Below are positions 55,152 to 63,735 of a stretch of DNA of 64,000 bases, one piece after another. Source of the DNA: Cytophagales bacterium (GTDB lineage Bacteria > Bacteroidota > Bacteroidia > Cytophagales > Cyclobacteriaceae); contig JANYHW010000132.1 in NCBI GenBank assembly GCA_025358885.1, positions 1-64,000 of the forward strand, given 5' to 3'. Every line of letters starts with the position of its first letter. Positions within the stretch are counted from its first letter, which is position 1. The notes beneath the pieces are model-generated. The model worked only from the letters and a program-made list of their open reading frames with translations. It made no database searches and was not told the DNA's origin. Made by a program: the position numbers and the translations under genes.

Positions 55152-56201
55152 TCAGTCTGGTTTTAACAACACTTTCAGGCAGTTGTCCTTCTTGTTGGCA
55201 AACATATCGTATCCCCTGACTCCGTCAGAAAGTCTCATCGTATGAGAAAACACCGAGGTGATGTCATACTTTTTCTTTTGCACCATGGGGATAAGTCTCT
55301 CCATTATGTTTCGGGCAGGGCAGCGACCGATCTTGTAAGTTAGGTTCTTATTATAGGCCTCCACTGGAGAAAATGCAAGATGCGCATCATTGCAGACACC
55401 CACGGAAGAAATTATCCCTCCTGGACGGACTAATTCCAGGGCCAATCGTACTGCTGAATGACTCCCGACGGCCTCCATCACTGCCTCCGCGCCGCGCCCC
55501 TCCGTTGCGTCCAGAATGACTTGAAAAGCCTCAGGGTGTTGCCCATTGATGGTTTCTGCGCCAAATTTTCTCGCCATTGTGAGGCGTTCAGGAACAGAAT
55601 CAATGGCAACAATTCTCTCTGCCCCCAGTTCACGCGCTCCAAGAATGGTCATGAGCCCCACCGGACCACAGCCGACGACTACATAGACTCCTCCTGGTGT
55701 GACTTGAGCCTGCTGTGCACAGAAAAATCCGGTTGAGAGTATGTCTCCAAGCAACAATCCTTCCTCTAATGATACGCCTTCGGGAATCTTCATCAGGGTA
55801 CTATCGGCCAACGGCACACGGACATACTCCGCCTGGCCTCCATGCAGTCCTTTTCCTTTTTCCACCCATCCATACAATTGGCTTTGCACACAACGCGCGG
55901 TGAGTCCGATGCGACAATAGAAACAAGCACCACAACTGGTGGTGAATGGACTCATGATCATGTCTCCTTTCCGATAAGCTTTCACTTGCCCCCCCACTTC
56001 TACGATCTCTCCTGCAAATTCATGACCCATGGCAGTTCCCGTATCGATTCCTTTTTCATGTTCGTGATAAACGTGCAGGTCGGAACCGCAAATGGCACAG
56101 GCCCTCATTTTTACAATGACATCTGTTGGCGTCAGAATTCGCGGATCAGCGATCGTCTCGAAATGAATTTCCTGTTTTCCGTGAAAAGTGAGGGCTTTCA
56201 T
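55152..56201 (-). CDS. Zinc-dependent alcohol dehydrogenase (MDR family)
   Basis: A 349-residue medium-chain dehydrogenase. Catalytic zinc ligands are in CAICGSDLHVYHEHEKG and GHEFAGEIVEVGG. The structural zinc site is SCGACFYCRIGLTARC. The Rossmann motif VVGCGPVGLMTILGA binds NAD(P). It resembles formaldehyde or sorbitol-type dehydrogenases, but the substrate is uncertain. It stands alone between the 2H gene and the kinase gene. Confidence 0.9.
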   Translation of the reverse strand: MKALTFHGKQEIHFETIADPRILTPTDVIVKMRACAICGSDLHVYHEHEKGIDTGTAMGHEFAGEIVEVGGQVKAYRKGDMIMSPFTTSCGACFYCRIGLTARCVQSQLYGWVEKGKGLHGGQAEYVRVPLADSTLMKIPEGVSLEEGLLLGDILSTGFFCAQQAQVTPGGVYVVVGCGPVGLMTILGARELGAERIVAIDSVPERLTMARKFGAETINGQHPEAFQVILDATEGRGAEAVMEAVGSHSAVRLALELVRPGGIISSVGVCNDAHLAFSPVEAYNKNLTYKIGRCPARNIMERLIPMVQKKKYDITSVFSHTMRLSDGVRGYDMFANKKDNCLKVLLKPD

Positions 56202-56268
56202 GAGAGTTGGAGGAAACTGATTCCTGGTTGCTGGAAGCTTGCTCGCTGAGCAAACTCATTTGTTTAAG

Positions 56269-56919
56269 TCATGGTTTGTTTTGAGAGCTGAAGAGGCTAT
56301 TGAGCTCAAGTTCAATTTTTCCGACAATCAAAGAAAAATCTTCCACACGTTCAACAAAATCAAGTTGATTGACGTCGATGACCAGCAATTTACCTTGCTT
56401 GTATTGTCCGATCCACGTTTCATAGTGTTCGTTGAGGGTCTTCAGGTATTCGAGTTTGATGTTATATTCATACTCCCTGTTTCGCTTCTGAATCTGTTGC
56501 ACCAGTTTGGGTATGTCTGCTTTCAGATAGATCAATAGATCGGGAGGCTGGACGAAGTTGATCATGGAGTTGAAAATATCCAGGTAACTCTGGTAATCTC
56601 TGTCGCTGATGTGTCCGCTCTTGTGAAGGTTTGCGGCAAAGATGTGCGCATCTTCATAAATCGTGCGGTCCTGAATAATGGTTTTATCACTGCTTCGAAT
56701 CTCGTGGACCTGATTGAAGCGGCTATTGAGAAAATAGATCTGCAGGTGGAAGGCCCACCGGGTCATGTCGGAATAGAAATCCTTAAGGTATGGATTGTGG
56801 TCTACCGATTCATATAGGGGTGACCACCCGTAATGGCGTGCCAGACGTTCAGCAAGAGTAGTCTTCCCTGAGCCGATATTCCCGGAAATGGCGATGTGCT
56901 TAACGTTATTCATGTTCAC
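56269..56919 (-). CDS. Deoxynucleoside kinase
   Basis: A 216-residue deoxynucleoside kinase. The P-loop GNIGSGKTT is at about 13-21. DRTIYEDAHIFAANLHKSG contains the DRS/E-like motif for substrate and phosphate. YLKADIPKLVQQIQKRNREYE is the lid. The family phosphorylates dA, dG or dC in salvage. Many Bacteroidota carry this type next to unrelated genes. It is followed by the alcohol dehydrogenase, 67 bases on. Confidence 0.93.
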   Translation of the reverse strand: MNMNNVKHIAISGNIGSGKTTLAERLARHYGWSPLYESVDHNPYLKDFYSDMTRWAFHLQIYFLNSRFNQVHEIRSSDKTIIQDRTIYEDAHIFAANLHKSGHISDRDYQSYLDIFNSMINFVQPPDLLIYLKADIPKLVQQIQKRNREYEYNIKLEYLKTLNEHYETWIGQYKQGKLLVIDVNQLDFVERVEDFSLIVGKIELELNSLFSSQNKP

Positions 56920-57013
56920 CGGCTCAATTTAGGAATTCAAGGCAACATACTAGCCGCAGATTGTATGGATTTTCACGGATTGGAGCAACCGTACAACGGT
57001 GAACCCTCACCCA

Positions 57014-58168
57014 TCACTCCTTATGCTGAAGCGTTGCAGGATGAAACGTAAGCCAGCTGTGCCAAAATTCCTGGTGGGGGTTTACACTTTTTAGTTGCTG
57101 ACCGGGTGTGCTTAGTGAATGCCCGGAAAAATTATAGGTTTGTCCATTGGCAATCAATGTGTCGTGACGAATGGTGTAGGTATCTGCTTCTGACGTCCGC
57201 TTAAATGCTGCAAAGCTCTGGTCGTCATCTGACAGGGCCAATAGAATCGGAGTCTCACCAATTTTATCATTGATAATGCGTTTTTGTTTCAGGTCATTCC
57301 AGTCATAGGCTTTACTCACGTCATCGACTTGAATACCCACCACCCATGATTTGTCCCTCCAGGACACACTGTCTGTGCGAGTGAGGGTACCTTTACTTTT
57401 TCCACGCTCAAATCTTCCCAGCGAATCGTAATTCTTTTTTGATGATTCATCCAACTGCATAACAACAGCATTGGGGTACAACCCGAATAATTTGTCCAGG
57501 GTCATTTGAACAGATTCCACCTCCGGGAGTCTTTCGCCTTTTAACTTTCCCGTAACGGCCTCCCCGGTAGCCTGACGCCACCAGCTTTTGGTAGTCTCAT
57601 CTTCAAACATAGCGTTGAAATGGTCCATCCCTACCAGTCGAAATTTCTCCGGGCTCCCCTTTACCAATGGTTCAAACACTCGGCCAGTCCGGCAGACGCT
57701 GCAATACGTTACGATCACCGGCATTCCACCCACAACATCCTGCACCTGATGGTGGTAAACAATGAACCGGATGGGGTAAGCCTTTACTTCGCCGTTATGC
57801 TCCACGGCCACTACGATGCTGCTATCGTTCAATGCATTTCCCTGCATGGACTTGAAGGTGACTTTTTGGGGCTGCTTGAACATCGCATCTGCCGACATTT
57901 TGAAATTGAACATATATATGCTCGCGACGGGCAACACCAGTACTACTGCCGGTATCCATTTGTACTTGCTGGTTTGAAAGGTGCGGACTAATCCGGCCAA
58001 GATCATTGCTCCAAACATTAGCCGGAGAGGCCAGCGGTAGGAATAAAGAAAATAAGCCATGTCAAGACTTTGCATCCGTTGACTGCCGGGCATGGGCATA
58101 ATGAAATACACGTTCAAAATCTCAAATAAGGTAAGTCCGGCGATACCTATGTAAAAAAGCTTTTTCAT
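57014..58168 (-). CDS. DUF3179 protein with N-terminal membrane helices
   Basis: A 384-residue protein. Three hydrophobic segments at about 2-25, 48-65 and 72-92 come first. The DUF3179 domain then occupies about 115 to the end. VTYCSVCRTGRVF holds the conserved Cys pair (TYC-x2-C) and the Gly turn, and MDHFNAMFED is a family motif. Function is unknown. The domain is usually outside the membrane. It is the last gene of a minus-strand operon with AhpD paralogue 2, the MFS carrier and AhpD paralogue 3, with gaps of 2 to 32 bases. Confidence 0.88.
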   Translation of the reverse strand: MKKLFYIGIAGLTLFEILNVYFIMPMPGSQRMQSLDMAYFLYSYRWPLRLMFGAMILAGLVRTFQTSKYKWIPAVVLVLPVASIYMFNFKMSADAMFKQPQKVTFKSMQGNALNDSSIVVAVEHNGEVKAYPIRFIVYHHQVQDVVGGMPVIVTYCSVCRTGRVFEPLVKGSPEKFRLVGMDHFNAMFEDETTKSWWRQATGEAVTGKLKGERLPEVESVQMTLDKLFGLYPNAVVMQLDESSKKNYDSLGRFERGKSKGTLTRTDSVSWRDKSWVVGIQVDDVSKAYDWNDLKQKRIINDKIGETPILLALSDDDQSFAAFKRTSEADTYTIRHDTLIANGQTYNFSGHSLSTPGQQLKSVNPHQEFWHSWLTFHPATLQHKE

Positions 58169-58200
58169 TGCAACTGATTTATTGGTCTTGAGTTGTTATT

Positions 58201-58749
58201 CTATTTATACAAATCAAAATGGATGTACCCTTCCTCCGCTCGCTGTTTGCCTCGCTTTATATAAATTTCCCGATCCTGCGGAGCCCATGTGCCCAGGCCG
58301 TCTACGTATCGATTGAACATGCAAAATGCCGCAGCAATCAAGACAGTATCATGAATTTCAAGATCAGTCGCACCATGTATTCTCGCTTTATCGATCTGGT
58401 CTTCCGTTACTTTTTTTCCTCCCTTTTGCACACTCCCCGCAATACTCAGTAAGGCCTTCAGCTTCTCCGAAATAGGTGTCGATTGAAAATCCTTTTTCAC
58501 ATCATCAATGAACGACATATCACATTCCAGATAATGCTGGGCGATACCACCGTGCGCATTTTGACAAAAGAAACAATCATTCTGGGAGGATACATAGGTA
58601 GCGATCAGTTCCCTTTCGCCGCGGGTGAGTGAGTTTTCACTCCTCAACAGTACCTCTGCTAACTCATTCAACGGCTTGGCTGTTTCAGGACGGAAGGCCA
58701 TCGGGCCGCGTATGCCAGGTAGTCCTTCAGGTAAATTGATATGTGCCAT
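58201..58749 (-). CDS. AhpD-like family protein, paralogue 2
   Basis: A 182-residue AhpD-type protein. NDCFFCQNAHGG gives the CxxC pair at Cys59/Cys62 and His66, as in the other two copies. The C-terminus reads IHDTVLIAAAFCMFNRYVDG. It starts two bases before the end of the MFS gene, so translation is coupled. It is 32 bases before DUF3179. The CxxC-H active site suggests peroxide or disulphide redox work. Confidence 0.88.
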   Translation of the reverse strand: MAHINLPEGLPGIRGPMAFRPETAKPLNELAEVLLRSENSLTRGERELIATYVSSQNDCFFCQNAHGGIAQHYLECDMSFIDDVKKDFQSTPISEKLKALLSIAGSVQKGGKKVTEDQIDKARIHGATDLEIHDTVLIAAAFCMFNRYVDGLGTWAPQDREIYIKRGKQRAEEGYIHFDLYK

Positions 58750-58751
58750 GT

Positions 58752-59978
58752 TTAGTTGGTTGTTTTATTTGAACGCAATAGAAATAAGAATCCGATCAGA
58801 AATACAGCGGAAAAGGTAAATAAAGAGTTCCCATATCCACCCAGGACCGTCACCCAGGCTCCTACAAAAAAGACTGCGGCAGCGGTGAAGAACCTTCCCA
58901 CATTGAAACAAAATCCCGTTGCCGTTGCCCGGATGGATACTGGAAAAAGTAAGGGAATATACACAGACAACAATCCCTGGCTAATGCCGAACATAAGTGC
59001 AAGGAATACCAGTTCTATTATGGTGATTGCGCCAAAGGTGGTGTTCATTTTGAACAGCAGGAAGGATAAGATAAAACATCCCGAAAAGCACACCAGCATC
59101 GCTTTGCGCGTACCAAGCGCATTGGAGACCCAACCGGACATAAAGCCTCCACTGAGTCCACCCGCACCTAACAGCATCATGCTAAGCCCTCGCTCGTCCT
59201 GTCCATCCGAAGTCGTCAATAAGCTTTGTACCCACGTTGGCACCCATGAAAAAATTGCCCATAAACCAATGAGCATTGACCCGAAAATGACCGATCCGTT
59301 CAACAAGTCGGTCTGATGCATGCGAACTGTACTTTTGCTTCCTTTGGGGGCTGTAAATGATACTTTCCATTTTTGAGATTCTCTCAACAACCAAAAGGAA
59401 ATGATCCCAAGTGTTAGTGGAAGTATTCCCACCATGAATCCCTGACGCCAACCAGATACAAAATAATTGACTGCCCCTGATGAAAATATTCCCACAGGAA
59501 AGCCAATAGAAAGAAGGCCGATAAACACCGCCCTGGATTTTTCCGGCCAGGCCTCGGATAGAAGTGTAGTGTTTATCACCAGGACACCTCCTACGCCAAA
59601 GCCGCAGAAGAATTGAAAAAATAATATTATTTCCCATGAGGGCGCAAAACCCTTGAGCATGGTGAAGAGGCCGTACATGCTCACGGCCAGCGCCAGGGAT
59701 TTAGCCCGGCCAATCCGGTCTCCAATCATACCCCACACAAAACCCCCAATGGCCCAGCCCACGAAGTAGAGTGAATTGATGTAAGCGCCAACGTCGTTAA
59801 GTCGCGCATTATCCACTTGTCCCAACAAATCCCTTACCACCACAGGCAGATACACCGACATCAACGTTGACGCTGTGCCTCCCAGTACATTGCCCAGAAA
59901 GCAAATGGTAAACAACAACCAATGGTATGCATCTACTTTCTCTTCAGAAATTGATAATTCTGGACTGGAGGCCGACAT
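58752..59978 (-). CDS. MFS transporter, AAHS-like
   Basis: A 408-residue protein with 12 membrane spans. Motif A is GMIGDRIGRAKSLAL in the loop 2-3. The following helix FFQFFCGFGVGGVLVINTTLLSE and the central loop are as in aromatic acid:H+ symporter-like or sialate-like MFS proteins. The substrate is not certain. Both flanks hold AhpD-like genes (20 bases upstream, two bases downstream), so the carrier probably belongs to the same metabolic unit. Confidence 0.9.
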   Translation of the reverse strand: MSASSPELSISEEKVDAYHWLLFTICFLGNVLGGTASTLMSVYLPVVVRDLLGQVDNARLNDVGAYINSLYFVGWAIGGFVWGMIGDRIGRAKSLALAVSMYGLFTMLKGFAPSWEIILFFQFFCGFGVGGVLVINTTLLSEAWPEKSRAVFIGLLSIGFPVGIFSSGAVNYFVSGWRQGFMVGILPLTLGIISFWLLRESQKWKVSFTAPKGSKSTVRMHQTDLLNGSVIFGSMLIGLWAIFSWVPTWVQSLLTTSDGQDERGLSMMLLGAGGLSGGFMSGWVSNALGTRKAMLVCFSGCFILSFLLFKMNTTFGAITIIELVFLALMFGISQGLLSVYIPLLFPVSIRATATGFCFNVGRFFTAAAVFFVGAWVTVLGGYGNSLFTFSAVFLIGFLFLLRSNKTTN

Positions 59979-59998
59979 AATCTATGAACAAAACGTTT

Positions 59999-60559
59999 TC
60001 AATGTTTCTTTAAATGATCATACCCATGGGGTAAACGCTCATAACCTTTCGCTATGCGTTCGGCCAGACCTTTATAAAAGTTAGGGTCGGTAGGTGTTAC
60101 CGTGGAGAGTCCATCCACATACCGGTTGTACAAGCAGAACAGGGCCGCAATCAATACGGTGTCATGAATTTCGATGTCCGTTGCTCCCATGGCTTTGGCT
60201 TTCGTTATTGATTCAGTCGTCACGGCTTTACCATTTTTTTGCACAAGGGAGGCGATGGTGAGCAGTGCCTTCATCTTTTCACTTACCGGTGATGACTGAA
60301 TGTCTGTTTTGATTTTTTGTGTGGTCTCACACTCACCCAATAACAAATCCGCAGCAGCCGTGTGAGCGGATGTACAAAACCGACATTCATTAGCATGCGA
60401 AACGATGGTCGCAATCAGTTCACGTTCTCCGGTCGTCAGTGTGGAAGGTCCCCTGAGCAATAACTGTGTTAGGTCGCGAATGGGTTGCGCTGAGTCCTTG
60501 CGGTACTCGAGCAGGCCTGTAATGCCGGGCAAATGTTCTTCAACAGGTATGTAAGGCAT
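59999..60559 (-). CDS. AhpD-like family protein, paralogue 3
   Basis: About 186 residues from the ATG at 60559 (MPYIPVEEHLPGITG). The longer frame adds 36 residues without a match. NECRFCTSAHTAA gives Cys59, Cys62 and His66, in the same positions as paralogues 1 and 2. IHDTVLIAALFCLYNRYVDG closes the domain. It is the first gene of the AhpD-MFS-AhpD-DUF3179 operon, 20 bases before the carrier gene. Confidence 0.88.
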   Translation of the reverse strand: MPYIPVEEHLPGITGLLEYRKDSAQPIRDLTQLLLRGPSTLTTGERELIATIVSHANECRFCTSAHTAAADLLLGECETTQKIKTDIQSSPVSEKMKALLTIASLVQKNGKAVTTESITKAKAMGATDIEIHDTVLIAALFCLYNRYVDGLSTVTPTDPNFYKGLAERIAKGYERLPHGYDHLKKH

Positions 60560-60653
60560 AGTTAGAGTTTTGTGTTGCAATAGAAAAATGCTAGAACTGA
60601 CCGATACGATGTCGGCCCTTAATAAAGTAATGTCAGATGATTTGCGGCGGTAT

Positions 60654-61205
60654 CTACGCCATTCCAAATCGCTGTGGGGGATGCACGATGGAGGGGCAAT
60701 ACGATGAGGTAATTTTAGGCAGAGTTACTTCCTTGACGGCCTTTTGCTCCCAGCCCAGGGCGGAGTGATACAATTCAAAATCAGGTGAGAAGTAATCGAT
60801 GCTGAGGCTGCTCAATATTTTCACACCGGCCGGGCAGTCAACAGGCTTATCGGTAAATGTTTTCACGTAACTGGCAAGTGCCTGGTGCAGCACTTTGCTT
60901 TGCTGATCCTTGATGCACACAATAAGAAGTGTGTCACCCTGGAGCTTTTGCTTCACCAGCTGAAAGTATTCGCCTTTGAACTCAAATTGACCCTGTACTC
61001 TCTGGAATTCCTGGGAACCGGACCCATAAGGAACAGACAAAGGAACCTTAATGACCATGGTCTCTGAATTGATATAATTTTCTTCATCAAGCCTTTGAAC
61101 CATTTCGCGGTTGTTCTGAACTTGCAGGCCAAGAAATACTCCGTAGTATCCCCAAACATTAAGGAGGAGAAGAATAATAAGCACCATGGAAACAGATTTT
61201 CTCAT
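60654..61205 (-). CDS. Single-span membrane protein of unknown function
   Basis: About 183 residues from the ATG at 61205 (MRKSVSMVLIILLLLNVWGYYG), with one membrane span near 7-26 and a soluble periplasmic domain. An upstream in-frame ATG at 61238 adds 11 residues and cannot be excluded. Not recognised. A motif of conserved type is not seen. It lies 94 bases upstream of AhpD paralogue 3 on the same strand and is divergent from gldB, about 110 bases apart. Confidence 0.7.
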   Translation of the reverse strand: MRKSVSMVLIILLLLNVWGYYGVFLGLQVQNNREMVQRLDEENYINSETMVIKVPLSVPYGSGSQEFQRVQGQFEFKGEYFQLVKQKLQGDTLLIVCIKDQQSKVLHQALASYVKTFTDKPVDCPAGVKILSSLSIDYFSPDFELYHSALGWEQKAVKEVTLPKITSSYCPSIVHPPQRFGMA

Positions 61206-61315
61206 TGCACTCTGTCGAAGATTGGTCAATCTGAACAAATATCGTCAAGAATCAATCCCCATACAATTTTGGCGTTACCCCATGTCAATTCATGTTAAAT
61301 CATGATCTTCGTATC

Positions 61316-62344
61316 ATGAGAATCGTTATCGCCTCGGTGCTGAGTTGTATGTTGTTGGTCTCCTGTAAAGATTCAGGAGAGAAATGCGCTTTCATCCCGG
61401 AGACAAGCTCCGTAAAAATCAATCTTCAGTTTGAATCACTTGAGGATTCCTTGCCAGCCATCACCACAAAGCCACAGTTGGTCCATTTTCTCACTATCCA
61501 TCCGGAAGTGCGTGATCTTTTTTTTAACCGTCAAAACTATCCAAGTGATTCCGCCTTCATTAATGGACTCTTTGAACGCTTTACCAACCCACACCTTGAC
61601 ACCTTGCTGCAGGAAACACACCGGGTCTTTGGAAATGGCCATGACCTCAAAAGTGAATTTGAAAAAGCCTTTACCAACCTGAAGTATTATTATCCTGATT
61701 TTCAACCTCCGCGAATTCAAACCGTTATTACCGGTCTTGAAAGTGATTTGTTCGTCAGCGATTCTCTCGTCATTGTTGGGCTTGACTATTTCCTCGGGGA
61801 AGGCGCCAAATACCGGCCGAGTATGTTTGATTACATGTTGAGGAGATATAATAAGAATTTCATTGTGCCCTCTGTTCTTTTGCTTACGTCTATCGACAGC
61901 CGGTTTAATAAAATTGACCTGAACGACAAGACTGTTCTCGCCGACATGATTGGATATGGGAAGGCATACTATTTTACGAAAATGATGATGCCCTGCACCC
62001 CCGATAGCATTTTGATCGGCTATACAAGAAAAGAAATTGAAGGGTCCCGTGAGTTTGAAAACCTGATCTGGTCAAGACTCGTTGAGGACGAGGTCCTGTA
62101 TTCCACCAGCCACCTGCTGAAGCAAACATTTATCTCCGAGCGCCCCAAAACCATTGAGGTAGGTGAGCAATGTCCCGGCCGCATCGGGCAATGGGTCGGT
62201 TGGCAAATGGTTAAGAAATATGCAGAGACCCACCCGGATGTAAATCTCCCTCAATTGATGGAGATGCAGGACGCGTCCAAATTCTTCAAAGATTCGGGGT
62301 ACAAGCCCCAGGTTGTTAAAGTACCGGGGAAAGAGAAAGCCTAA
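61316..62344 (+). CDS. gldB: Gliding motility lipoprotein GldB
   Basis: About 342 residues from the ATG at 61316, which puts the lipobox Cys at 17 (LLVSC). The open frame upstream adds eight residues only. A YFLGEGAKYRPSMFDYMLRRY tract (seen in part) and the C-terminal GQWVGWQMVKKYAETHPDVNL are typical of GldB, a gliding lipoprotein of Bacteroidota. gldD and gldE are at 6-8 kb, so the gliding genes are split, as in other members of the phylum. Confidence 0.92.
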   Translation: MRIVIASVLSCMLLVSCKDSGEKCAFIPETSSVKINLQFESLEDSLPAITTKPQLVHFLTIHPEVRDLFFNRQNYPSDSAFINGLFERFTNPHLDTLLQETHRVFGNGHDLKSEFEKAFTNLKYYYPDFQPPRIQTVITGLESDLFVSDSLVIVGLDYFLGEGAKYRPSMFDYMLRRYNKNFIVPSVLLLTSIDSRFNKIDLNDKTVLADMIGYGKAYYFTKMMMPCTPDSILIGYTRKEIEGSREFENLIWSRLVEDEVLYSTSHLLKQTFISERPKTIEVGEQCPGRIGQWVGWQMVKKYAETHPDVNLPQLMEMQDASKFFKDSGYKPQVVKVPGKEKA

Positions 62345-62466
62345 CGGCTCTATTTCTTTCTCTATTTCTTTTTTGAGTCCTCAAAGTATTCTTCACACGC
62401 AGCAACGAATAGGTTCTTCATGATGACTATCTTAAAATTGCTACCTAAATTACCAAAAAGAACCTC

Positions 62467-63663
62467 ATGAACTCCTCCTCCTTTATAAAGCTTTCCCTCA
62501 TGATGCTTCTCCAGTATTTTATCTGGGGGGCATGGTATGTGACCATGGGGACATACATGTCAGAGTTCCTGCAATCCAGCGGTGTACAAATTGGTGCGGC
62601 ATACAGTGCACTTGCCATTGCCACCATGATCTCTCCATTTTTCATCGGCCTTGTTGCCGATCGGTTCTTCGCTGCGCAACGCATCATGGGAGTACTGCAC
62701 CTTGCCGGAGCCTTATTGTTATACCTCGCCACGACGGTGACCGGCAACACCGCATTCTATTGGGTGATCCTGGTTTATTCCCTCCTCTACATGCCAACGA
62801 TCGCGCTCAGCAACAGCATTGCTTTCCACCAGATGACCGACCCCGGCAAACAATTTCCATGGATCCGGGTGTTTGGTACACTGGGATGGATCATCGCCGG
62901 GCTCATGATTGGGTTTCTTTCCATTGAAAAGACTTCGTCAACTTTTTACATGGCTGCTACAGCCTCCGCCGCGCTTGGGCTCCTTAGCTTTATCTTACCA
63001 AGCACACCGCCCAAAGGAAAAGATGCAAATGCGTCCGCTTCGGCTGCCCTTGGCACTGATGCATTTGTCCTGTTCAGGGACCGCCCCTACCTTATCTTCT
63101 TCATCGCGGCTATTCTCGTTTGTATTCCACTCTCCTTTTACTACGGATTCGCCAACGTATTCCTCAACGAGCTCGGTATGGAGAATGCAGCCAGCAAGAT
63201 GATCCTCGGCCAGGTCTCGGAAGCTGTTTTTATTCTAGCGATTCCATTCCTGTTCAACAGCATCGGCGTTAAGAAAATGTTGCTGTTGGGCATGGTCGCC
63301 TGGATACTGCGTTATGTCTGCTTCTCTTTTGGAAACATCAACGCCAATCAGTGGATGCTATATGCGGGCATTGTCCTCCACGGCATTTGCTATGATTTCT
63401 TCTTTGTCACCGGCTACATGTACACGGAAAAGAAAGCGGGTGAGAAAATCAAAAATGCCGCCCAGGGACTTTTCACTTTTGCCACCTATGGACTGGGTAT
63501 GTTCATCGGTACCTGGTTTTCAGGATTCACCACGGAGTATTATACACAAGATGGCGTCCATGATTGGCAACACATCTGGTCGGTGCCGGCATATATCGCA
63601 GTTGCCGTGATGATTTATTTTGTTTTGTTTTTCAGAGAAAAAAAAGAAATTCAAGCGAGTTAA
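62467..63663 (+). CDS. Nucleoside:H+ symporter-type MFS transporter
   Basis: A 398-residue protein with 12 membrane spans, of the NupG/XapB-like nucleoside permease family. MMLLQYFIWGAWYVTMGTYMSE is the N-terminal signature. FPWIRVFGTLGWIIAGLMIGF and GYMYTEKKAGEKIKNAAQGLF are also typical. It takes up nucleosides with protons. It lies 122 bases after gldB, with no promoter of the TAnnTTTG type that I can see. Confidence 0.9.
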   Translation: MNSSSFIKLSLMMLLQYFIWGAWYVTMGTYMSEFLQSSGVQIGAAYSALAIATMISPFFIGLVADRFFAAQRIMGVLHLAGALLLYLATTVTGNTAFYWVILVYSLLYMPTIALSNSIAFHQMTDPGKQFPWIRVFGTLGWIIAGLMIGFLSIEKTSSTFYMAATASAALGLLSFILPSTPPKGKDANASASAALGTDAFVLFRDRPYLIFFIAAILVCIPLSFYYGFANVFLNELGMENAASKMILGQVSEAVFILAIPFLFNSIGVKKMLLLGMVAWILRYVCFSFGNINANQWMLYAGIVLHGICYDFFFVTGYMYTEKKAGEKIKNAAQGLFTFATYGLGMFIGTWFSGFTTEYYTQDGVHDWQHIWSVPAYIAVAVMIYFVLFFREKKEIQAS

Positions 63664-63666
63664 ATT

Positions 63667-63718
63667 GTTGTTCGTTGTTCCTTGACCGTTATGCGGTCTC
63701 TCACGAATAACGAACAAC
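63667..63718 (+). terminator. Long hairpin between the nucleoside transporter and the oxidoreductase
   Basis: A 14-base stem (63667-63680 with 63705-63718, one G-T wobble) is capped by a second five-base-pair stem GACCG/CGGTC (63684-63688 with 63694-63698). No T-run follows, so it may be a repetitive extragenic element rather than a classical terminator. Confidence 0.5.
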
Positions 63719-63735
63719 CAACAACCATAAGGATC

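Noticed and set aside
62362-62421. 19-residue minus-strand frame between gldB and the nucleoside transporter
   Set aside because: It reads plausibly (MKNLFVAACEEYFED...) but is very short, has no promoter, and could be chance.
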